From Takakia lepidozioides (lineage: Eukaryota; Streptophyta; Takakiopsida; Takakiales; Takakiaceae), in contig CM060733.1 of assembly GCA_030704615.1 (NCBI GenBank), forward strand, positions 63,490,001-63,554,000: DNA of 64,000 nucleotides. Reading direction: 5' to 3'. The position numbers were made by a program, and so were the translations under genes. The notes under the pieces were generated by a model. That model searched no databases, was not told the DNA's origin, and saw only the letters and a program-made list of their open reading frames with translations. Every line of letters begins with the position of its first letter. Position 1 is the stretch's first letter. This document shows, piece after piece, positions 40,434-48,580 of this stretch.

Positions 40434-43124
40434 TCATGCTCTGCTGGAGGTGGCACATCCTCTGCATGGGCATTGCCATCCAGCAAGAAGGCGGCTAGTG
40501 TTGGTATCTTGCCCCGCTGGGCAGCAGCAGCACCCCCAATGAATGTCACAGGGAGCTGTACACGACAACCATCCCCTGACTGCCATCCAGGCCTGTAGGA
40601 TGCTGACTTCTCCCAAAAATCCAGGGTGAATGGGATATAACACTGCCCCACCAACGAGGACATCGTAAGAGATCGCATCTGTCACGATGGCCTTGGCTCG
40701 CATCACTGAACCATCTATAGGATGATCCGGCTGTAGTCTAATGGCCAACTCACGCCGTGTCATGCCCCGAGCCTGCTCTGATCCTCCCATAGGTGTCTGT
40801 ATCTGGAAAAGACAAGGCTCCATATCCGCCTCCATGAGGCCCAAACCTGCAATAGCAGCTCTGCCCAACATCAGTGGCTGAGCTCTCGAGTCCAACAAGA
40901 CCCATAGTGGCCGGTACCTCTTGCCTGCCGGTCCACTCAAAGAAAAAATGTCATCCTGGTTGTCTAACACGACAAGTCTAAGTGTCACCATGGCGCGCTC
41001 AAAGGCTGGCATAGCTGGCAGCTCCGTCAACCTGGCAGGTGCAGCTTGCCATGGCGCAGCCGTGGCAGTCTTGACCCTCAAATCCGAGGATTCCTCTGCC
41101 ACTACACCTTCCACCAACTCTGCAGAAGATGAAGTGACCTCCCCACTCTCGCAGAGTGTTGCTGCTAGTCTGAACACTGCAGCTGGTCTTTCCCCCGGCG
41201 TCGCGATCATGGTTGCCGAGAATAGTGGGGCTTGACACACAGAGGTGGCTGCCCCCAACAACACACTGGCTGCACTAGCCTTGGCAGCAGGTGTCAGTGC
41301 TGCACGTGTAGTTCTTCCCAATGGCACAATAACGGCCTCTGTATCTATCGGGCGAGAACTAGGTGCCATGGATGTCATCGACACTGTCTCCCCCAAGATG
41401 AATGATTGAGGCAACCTAGCCTGACGGCTTGCCTCCCCACGCTGTGGATCTAACTTCACCTCTGCACCTCGTGGCTCAGGAACTCGTGTTGCTCCTCGAG
41501 TGACGGCTGCAGCAGACTCCACCTGCACTAGTGGTAGTGCTGCCCCACATATAAATCCCATGTCTCCCATGTCTCCTCCATCAGGATGACGCTGCTGAGG
41601 AGGAACATGAGGTGGACCCTCAGGTCTTGGAGCTGGTACCACCTGAGCTGTGGCCATGGCAGCAAGCTTTTGCTCTAGTTGCTGAAGCCGGTTGGCCATG
41701 CCTTGGTCAACGCCCTGACCTCCACGTCCTTGGCCATACTGTGCTTGCCCTTGTCCTACACCTTGTGCCTGACCACCTCGTCGTCTTTGAGGTGCTCTAC
41801 CTCGCCCTCGGCCACCATTGTTCCCTTGGAACTGGCCTTGCCGCAACTCAGGGTGCAAGTCATAACACTGGGCATCTCCATGCCCATACTTGCCACAATG
41901 CCCACACTGCAACTGTGCAGGCTGTGCTTGTGCCGGCTTTTTGCCATTCTCTGGGCAATCTTTCTTGACATGGGGTCCTCCACATGTCCAACATATCACC
42001 CCTGGTTGCTGTTGGCTTGCAAAAGATGCTACTGGCCTCTGCACCTGAGGTCCCCTGTAAGTTCCATGGAATTTGGGTTGGGAAACCTTGCCCCCCTGAC
42101 CACGCTGTTGGGCAGTCCCTTGTGCCTGTGGGCTGGCAGCTGCGCCTTGTGCAGGCATTTCCTTGCCAAATCCAATGGTAACAACTTGCTCCTCCACCAT
42201 GTTGATCTCAATCCGCTCAGCCAGCAGAAACACATCTGCTAATGTGGGTTGGGCTGCTTGTAACAGGGTTGCATCCCGCACCCTTCTCCTGAGCTCCTTG
42301 CCCAAAATTCCATACCAGAACTGGATTGCCTGAGCTTCAGTAACCCCTTGGGTCACACTTATTAAGCGCCTCATACGAGTGTAGGCCTCTCGCAGGCTCT
42401 CACTGGATTTGCGCTGGAAGTCTTGCAAACTTCGCAGCTTCTTTGTCCGTACGCCTTGGTAGTTCCTCCGCAACTCATGGAAGAACTCCACCACCGGGCT
42501 GAATCTAGGCACGTGTGTTGTAGTCGTGGCAGGAGGAATAGTAGCACCTTCTGCTGAAGTACCGGCACTACTTGTTCCACTACTAGTGCTGGCAGTGGGA
42601 GGTATTGGTGCTGATGCCGCTACTGGTCGCGTCGTGCCTCGAGTAATGGAGACGTAGTCAGGTGACCAATACATCCTCCACTCCTCAATCTCCGCTTCAT
42701 GTCCTCGCCTGAACTCGTGGTAATCGTCCATAGGCAGGCCTTCCAAATGCTGGAACAATCCCTTCCACGCCATGAATGGGGTGAACAGCTGTGGATTGCG
42801 CATCTGCTGCAAATCACACCAGCTGTTGAACTCTTGGATAAAGTCATCTAGCTTGATTGTGCCCACAGCTCCAGAGTACCTGCGAGGCCCCTTGGTAGCT
42901 CCATACATCTCCTCCATGTCGTCCCACAATAATGACGAAGAAGACTGCACACCTGTTGATGAAGCCTCCGGGTCTGTGTCAGACTCTACAGTAGTTGAGG
43001 GTGGAGGTGAAGGTGGTCTGAACCGAATACCTCGTCTTGTGAACCCACTCTCACTATTACTGCCTGTAGCCGTACTCCCCTCAGAACCCTTGGGTAACTC
43101 CGTGATGACACTCACAACGTGCAC
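40434..43124 (-). CDS. Ty3/gypsy gag and protease region, damaged
   Basis: An 896-residue frame with retrotransposon gag signatures: FFHELRRNYQGVRTKKLRSL, LREAYTRMRRLI and IQFWYGILGKELRRRVRDA. Two zinc knuckles follow, CWTCGGPHVKKDC (CX2CX3HX4C) and CGHCGKYGHGDAQC (CX2CX4HX4C). Further on is an aspartic-protease-like segment, VLLDSRAQPLMLG, where the usual DSG/DTG is DSR. A frameshift near 40625 moves the next family block (FTLDFWEKSASYRPGWQSGD) to another frame, 40678-40361. No reverse transcriptase or RNase H follows, because the element breaks off into the LTR-like repeats. A degraded initiator-Met primer site lies just 5' of the frame. The element cannot move on its own. Confidence 0.88.
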   Translation of the reverse strand: MHVVSVITELPKGSEGSTATGSNSESGFTRRGIRFRPPSPPPSTTVESDTDPEASSTGVQSSSSLLWDDMEEMYGATKGPRRYSGAVGTIKLDDFIQEFNSWCDLQQMRNPQLFTPFMAWKGLFQHLEGLPMDDYHEFRRGHEAEIEEWRMYWSPDYVSITRGTTRPVAASAPIPPTASTSSGTSSAGTSAEGATIPPATTTTHVPRFSPVVEFFHELRRNYQGVRTKKLRSLQDFQRKSSESLREAYTRMRRLISVTQGVTEAQAIQFWYGILGKELRRRVRDATLLQAAQPTLADVFLLAERIEINMVEEQVVTIGFGKEMPAQGAAASPQAQGTAQQRGQGGKVSQPKFHGTYRGPQVQRPVASFASQQQPGVICWTCGGPHVKKDCPENGKKPAQAQPAQLQCGHCGKYGHGDAQCYDLHPELRQGQFQGNNGGRGRGRAPQRRRGGQAQGVGQGQAQYGQGRGGQGVDQGMANRLQQLEQKLAAMATAQVVPAPRPEGPPHVPPQQRHPDGGDMGDMGFICGAALPLVQVESAAAVTRGATRVPEPRGAEVKLDPQRGEASRQARLPQSFILGETVSMTSMAPSSRPIDTEAVIVPLGRTTRAALTPAAKASAASVLLGAATSVCQAPLFSATMIATPGERPAAVFRLAATLCESGEVTSSSAELVEGVVAEESSDLRVKTATAAPWQAAPARLTELPAMPAFERAMVTLRLVVLDNQDDIFSLSGPAGKRYRPLWVLLDSRAQPLMLGRAAIAGLGLMEADMEPCLFQIQTPMGGSEQARGMTRRELAIRLQPDHPIDGSVMRAKAIVTDAISYDVLVGGAVLYPIHPGFLGEVSILQAWMAVRGWLSCTAPCDIHWGCCCCPAGQDTNTSRLLAGWQCPCRGCATSSRA

Positions 43125-43145
43125 CTCCCCTACGTGACACTATAA

Positions 43146-43159
43146 GGCTCTAATACTAA
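43146..43159 (-). promoter_or_regulatory. Degraded tRNA-Met primer-binding site
   Basis: The minus strand reads TTAGTATTAGAGCC, like the plant initiator-Met primer site TGGTATCAGAGC. It lies about 20 bp 5' of the gag frame, where a 5' LTR should end, so the sequence up to about 43.65 kb is probably LTR. Confidence 0.5.
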
Positions 43160-43656
43160 TTTTAATAGTGACACGAGTAGGCACCTGTTGCAATTTAAGG
43201 GTCATATCCCAGTGGCTCAAGGCACCTGCACCTGCATCCACCACAATAACTCCTATGGTTGGCTGGTCATCAACCCAGTCTCACCATAGAAGAAACACGG
43301 GTGGTCTTGCTGGTCACCACTCCAGCCTCACCACCGACAACATACTCTAGGATTGACCGGTGATCAAATCCGACCTAATCCCTATGAAAGCAAGCGCCCA
43401 CACAAAACCAACATGCCGCACAGTCAAGCATGCAGGTATTGGGGGGGATCCAAACACAAGAAATCAAAACATCAACACCCCCACTCCAAAATCCATCTAC
43501 AGTGCTGATCCTGCAGAATATCCCAGCCCAAAACCCCGGATTGACTGGCCTCCACCAAGAGAGGCTTTGGCAACTACAAGTACAAAGTAATGAAAATAGT
43601 AAAAAGATGGAGGGGAAGAATAGAGGCCCGACCAAACAAGATCTAATCCTGATCTA
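43160..43656 (-). mobile_element. Probable LTR region between two gypsy fragments
   Basis: Placed by the primer-site match on one side and the end of the integrase/accessory coding on the other. No second copy of this sequence was found in the window, so the LTR cannot be confirmed. Confidence 0.35.
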
Positions 43657-44226
43657 TGCTATCAACTGCCAGACTTCTCTCAAAGTGCCTCGCTCTGCAT
43701 GATGGTAAGGTGTAGGAGGTATATCTATGTCCAGAAACCTGCCACTAACCTTGTCCCAAGCTACAGTAGCTCGCTCTAACCAACCCTCCTCCTATTTCTG
43801 CCAGGTAGAGACAAAGCAATACTTCCCTATCTCCCGCTCACTGAATACTAAAGAAAATAAAGGTAGGGTCTGACAGTCTCTCAACTCGAAAGCTTTGAGA
43901 CGGTTGCGGGTGTCCTCATTGCGAATGACTGCATCTCCTTCAAGCAGCACAAACTTTTCATTGCTAATGAACCCCCGCTCGTGGTTGCCTCGTGTAGAGC
44001 GTGTCCGGCTGCAACCATGTCTGATTGCAAAAACTTGTGTAGCTCCTGCTCCTCTGCTCCAGTACACCACGGCCTTGTGGCTGAACACCTTGGTCCCCGG
44101 GGCTGTCTTTGGCTGTGTTCCAAACCTAGCTTCCACCCACTTTGGTATTTCACCTACAGCTGCATAACTACTTGATCCAACAGAGTTAGTCGCCGTCTTG
44201 CAACCTGTGAACTTGAGCTTGGGATC
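43657..44226 (-). pseudogene. Unrecognised module downstream of the integrase-PHD frame
   Basis: Minus-strand coding of about 190 codons, starting near DPKLKFTGCKTATNSVG and ending PPTPYHHAERGTLREVW, broken by one in-frame TAG after STWQK (43792). Other stretches are VFSHKAVVYWSRGAGATQVF and RGFISNEKFVLLEGDAVI. Composition and length argue for genuine coding rather than chance. I do not recognise a family. By position it is a late module of the same retroelement, behind integrase and PHD finger. It could be part of a chromatin-binding or host-derived domain, but nothing in the sequence shows this. Confidence 0.4.
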
Positions 44227-44280
44227 TCATGTATTGACTCTTATGAGCTTGGCCTCCTATGTCTTGTTAGCTGCCTCCAG

Positions 44281-45570
44281 TCATGTCCACTGCCACTATC
44301 CCAAGCAGTGTGGACACAACCAATCTCCGTCAGGAACCTTCTCAAGAGGTGGTGTCAAATATCCCATATGCCAACCCCTTGAGCATCGATCACACACCAG
44401 CATGGTGGCTGCCCCTTTGGCATCCACAGAGCATGCACCTCAAACCTGCAGGTACCACTGCCAAGTTTGGGTCAACTCTGCCATCGACATTGGGAAGGTG
44501 ACATGGCGCACAATTACGCACATGGTCCTTCCAAGTCATGCCATCCCGACCCTCCAAGATCAGGACCCCTGAGGGCAACACCTCTCGAACCCTACGAATA
44601 ACACGCCCTGCAGTAACATCCAGAGTCGTAGGAGTAGTCTGATGCAAATAAACATAGTCACCAGGGCTAAACCTCCGAACCCCAGGACGATATCCTCCAC
44701 CACGTATAGTGGCATACCTCAACGTATCACGGTGCTGTGCAATGGCAAGGTTCCCAAAAGCCATGAGCATGACTTTCTTGAACAATTCTACACGCTGATC
44801 ACATGCACGTACCCACACGTCCGGATCGTCAAGGTTAAGGACTTGAGCAGTGTCCATACGAATGGCTGCAGACAAATCCGGCTCTCGGCTAAAAAGAAGG
44901 AAATATGGTGAGAAGGAGGCAAGTGATGTTTGTTTGCTGAACCTGTAGCCCATGACTAACCAAGGAACCTGAAGATCCCAATCTCCTAGGTGTCCCTTCT
45001 GCAAGCCATACTTGCGCAAACCCTTCTTCACCGTCTGAACAACTCTCTCTACCAAGCCATCAGCCTCAGGATGATCCCGAGAAGTGGTGCGGTGGTCTAT
45101 CAAGGCTTTATCACACAAAGCTTGAAACTCCCCCAAGAACTCTCTCCCTTGGTCCGTGAGTACCTCAGCTGGAGCACCAAATCGGCTAAGCACACGATCC
45201 AAGAATGCATACGCAGCCCCCTCACTAGCCTTGTCAGGCAATGGAACCAACTCAATCCACTTGGAGAAGTGCTCCACCATCACCAACACATATCTGTGGT
45301 GGCGCATAGTCAGTGGCAACGGTTCTGCGAAGTCAAGACTCCACCTGTAGCCCAATCCCATGATTGGTAAAGGATGCAACTGTGGTGTAGGGACGTTGAA
45401 TGAAGCACGCACCCTGTCACACACCATGCACCTAGCCACGAACTGTTGCACCTCTGTATGCATACCACGCCACCAATATTGCCCCTGCAGTAAACTGTGA
45501 GTGCGTCGCACTCCAAAATGCCCCAACTCCTCATGGGCATGCCACACTAACCGTGCACGCTGTGTGGGGT
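44281..45570 (-). pseudogene. Ty3/gypsy integrase followed by a PHD finger
   Basis: The frame opens in HAHEELGHFGVRRTHSLL ... CMVCDRV, the HHCC zinc-binding part of integrase, with no RNase H before it. The catalytic core shows the three acidic positions in SLDFAEPL, VLTDQGREF and DHPEADGLVERV. Near the C-terminus, VLILEGRDGMTWKDHVRNC is followed by RCMLCGCQRGSHH. The main frame ends at 44390. Shifting frame at about 44400 continues with MLVCDRCSRGWHMGYLTPPL and VPDGDWLCPHC. Together this is a PHD finger (C-x2-C, C-x2-C, W-H, W-C-P-x-C) with one Cys changed to Tyr. A 2-bp deletion explains the shift. PHD fingers read histone tails, so this module may steer integration, as chromodomains do in chromoviruses. 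Confidence 0.85.
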
Positions 45571-45800
45571 GAGGCGCGGTGCTGTGGGGCGCCGCGCGGC
45601 CAGCGGTGGGGCGGGGGTCAGGGGTCCCGGGCGGGCGGCGGGCGCGGGGGGGTCAGGGGAGCGTGGGGAGCAGCGGGTGGGCGGGGCGGGGCAACGGGCG
45701 GAGGGGTCGGAGGGAGGTGGGGATGATTTGACATGGGACGTCCTGCTCGCCGACGAGGCTGCCGGAGCGGGGGTTCCCCGGCTGTACCTCCCGGGCCGTA
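45571..45800. other. Very GC-rich island adjoining the integrase fragment
   Basis: Roughly three-quarters or more G+C, with (GGGGC/GGCGGG)-type runs. It is unlike everything around it and abuts the truncated 5' end of the integrase coding. Minus-strand reading gives LQACELMGTAREVQPGNP and nothing certain. It may be a diverged linker of the retroelement or inserted foreign sequence. Confidence 0.35.
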
Positions 45801-46671
45801 CCCATCAGCTCACACGCTTGCAACCTTTGGATGCCGAAGGTGGAGGTTGAATGGAAAACAGAAATTTTAGTGAGAAACAAATACATGCCTTCATGAGACA
45901 TGGACGGCTAAAACTAACTAAGCAGGACACAGGTTCCCAAAGGCCCTGAGATAATTTGGGGGTGACTACCTTCGGTGGACGAAGGTGGCGCAAAGAATCA
46001 AGGGTTGTAGAAACGACCACTTATACTCACGAAAGATGAGTGTGGAGGGTGAAAATTCCCTAGAGAAATTGTCCTGGACGCCACTTTTTGGTGAAGGAAG
46101 GTGAGGAAGGGTATAGAGAATGACATAATGGAGATAATTCCAACCGAAGGTGAACGGCAATTAGCAGGTCTATATGGAACAGAAGGTGTTGTATCATAGA
46201 AGCAACCGATCCCTCGACGGCGAAGGTCGAAGGGGGAGAGAAAGAACATTGACGATCCTAATATGAGCCAATATTACGTAATAAAGAGACAAGAAATGAA
46301 AAGAAACTTCATTTTGGAATAGCAATAACGTTAACAAATACACCGTGCATAAGTATTTTCCGCACCAAAAAAAAGTTCATAAGATGTTATCGAGAAACAC
46401 TCCAATACTCTTCAATGATGGGCTCAGTTAGACGAGTATGAGAAAGCTGGGGAAAAAACGGTTTCTATTCGCTCGATCTTCCATCCTTCTCGAGGATGAG
46501 GTGATTCAAGTACATACTGTCCGTGCTGCATGGGAAGCTCCTTGGCAGATGACATACCTTTGGAACGTGCGGACATATCAGTACTTATATCTTTTTTTTT
46601 TCGGCAACAACATCTTTCTCTGAGTCAGACATCTGGAATCCGATTCATCAATGATCCTTATGGAGCCCAGC
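45801..46671. other. No gene recognised
   Basis: Several CGAAGGT motifs are scattered over 45.83-46.23 kb, but no convincing coding, LTR pair or RNA gene is visible. Confidence 0.35.
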
Positions 46672-47570
46672 TCAGCATTTGAGTGTATGTCCTTCGCAGC
46701 GTGGAGTTGATCTTCCGACATTCTCCGTTCTGAGATTTATATCAGGCCTCCATGAGGAATTGGGATCCTGTGTCATACATATTGTCTTGGTCCTCTTATC
46801 TCCCTCCAAGTGGTCGCCACGGGTATGCAAAGGGGAACCAACAATAATATCCCTCAAAGCAGATCCCATCTTCTTCGCAGTTTAACTTTCAGAGCTTCTC
46901 TGCAAAGCAACTCAGCGGCATCTGGCCCTATACCAGCTCCCCGACCCTTCTGAAGATTGATTTCCTCCCCAGTCTCCATCAAGGCCCAAACAATGTCATC
47001 TCTTGTGGTCTTAACCAGATCCTTCTTATTCAGGCCCGAGCCTTTCTTCCATTTAGCATGCACAGATTCAGCCATGTTTGTATTTGGCATCCCAGCAGCC
47101 GCATCTGGATCCATCCGCTGCAACACATATAAAATTACTTATTATGGTTCTTCATAATATAGCAAAATTATTTGAGCATATACTGCCAACACAATGTTGA
47201 AGGGCTGTGAGATTACCTCAGTGAATAATTCTTCACATTTTCAGGTGATTACTGAGACAGGCATAGTGAGATACCTGTGATGACCTTCTCTAGCAACTCT
47301 TCTGCTGTGTCCACACTACCATCTGATCCAGTCCACCAAATTGAAAACAAGCAAACTTCCATTTTGTTAATTGTTTAGCCTTAACCATGTCTCCATTGTT
47401 TCACATGGCACCATGTAGTACATGATGCGTAGAGTTGTCTCTGTCCCTCGAGAGAGAATTGAAGCTGCATAAAGTTGCAGTACTTTCTGACGAATAGCCA
47501 CTAGCCCTGGTTTGTCTGCATCATCATTTGCCTGCCCACAGTCAAAGAGCAGACATCTCCGTGTCACTCC
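46672..47570 (-). pseudogene. Decayed transposase-like gene
   Basis: Minus-strand blocks in changing frames: CGQANDDADKPGLVAIRQKV and MYYMVPCETMETWLRLN at 47570-47367; MPNTNMAESVHAKWKKGSG and KTTRDDIVWALMETGEEI at 47126-46860; then MGSALRDIIVGSPLHTRGDH at 46869-46672. The NTNMAESVHAKWK block is reminiscent of transposase C-terminal regions in transposon-derived plant proteins. Stops between blocks suggest decay. The superfamily was not determined. Confidence 0.4.
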
Positions 47571-47944
47571 CCTAGCTGCCCTCCCTCTCAGTATAACCAG
47601 ACCTCGTCAATGTCACACCAAGACAAGGCTCTCAGGGAGTAGAATACAGATTGCTTTAGCACTAGGTCTCTAGCAACTGAAACTGAAATCACATCAGATC
47701 AGTGAAAAACCCTGCAAAAGGAGCGCATTATGGGGATTTCCCCTGAAAGCAGTAGAGTGAAGTCCCAGCAACTAGAGGAATTCAGAACTACCACTTCAGC
47801 TTTCATCCAGAAAACTGTCCTTTTCCCTCAGCTCAACCTCCTGACACCCACCAGGACCAGTCAAATCCAGATAATACACATAACACCCCACACAACATTT
47901 CACCACACAAGGTTCCTAGACATCTGCAAAGAGAAAGATTGTAC

Positions 47945-48337
47945 TCATAAGACGTTGTTTGCCGTAGCCTTGTGGCCATTGACCCCGCGCCCAGTTTGAG
48001 CGGGAACAAAAGGGACAGAACCTACCTCTGTCAGGGGCTGACGTTGGTAGTAAGACTTACCTCCATATAAAGAATTAATCCGGGTTTTCCAGATATCCTC
48101 TAGAAATCCCTTCACACAAGCATCAATCTGCTGTGTGTGATTTGCCCAAAAACTAGGCCTCAGGAGGGCCTGGGCTTTTGGCTCAGCCTCGAAACTTTCA
48201 AAGTTGGTAAACAGGGGTACAGGCACAATTCCCTTAATAGATTTGAAGAGAGCGTCTCTTTGGTGAGAGAACCCCGGACAGTGTATCAGAAAATGAAAGA
48301 GAAAGGATAAGCCAACCTTACTGTAAAGAATGCACAC
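47945..48337 (-). mobile_element. LINE reverse transcriptase C-terminal fragment
   Basis: Encodes FHFLIHCPGFSHQRDALFKS, PLFTNFESFEAEPKAQALL, then CVKGFLEDIWKTRINSL, the zf-RVT tail of a plant LINE. The 3' end carries the family terminus (CATAAGACGTTGTTTGCC on the plus strand). The frame is open, but only the last 130 codons of ORF2 remain. Confidence 0.7.
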
Positions 48338-48580
48338 CTTTCACATATCAAGGAGGCTCTGTTGGTTGCGAGGGGGCCAGATAATTTCTCCATCTGATTC
48401 AATCAATCAACTCAAAATTGACTTGAACATATCTGTTGAAGACTTAATTTTTTCCTGAAAGAACAGTCGCCACATTTCAGACACCAAGATATACTTACCT
48501 CTCTTTGCAAGAGAGCTTGAGAGCGTGTTCTGGAAGTCCGGACAAGTGCAATTTGGAAAATTGCCAGATTTTCCTGCATT

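Noticed and set aside
43792-44136. Attempt to read the post-PHD module as part of the methyltransferase
   Set aside because: No PC, ENV or RxR motif of C5 methyltransferases was found in it, so it is kept as unrecognised.
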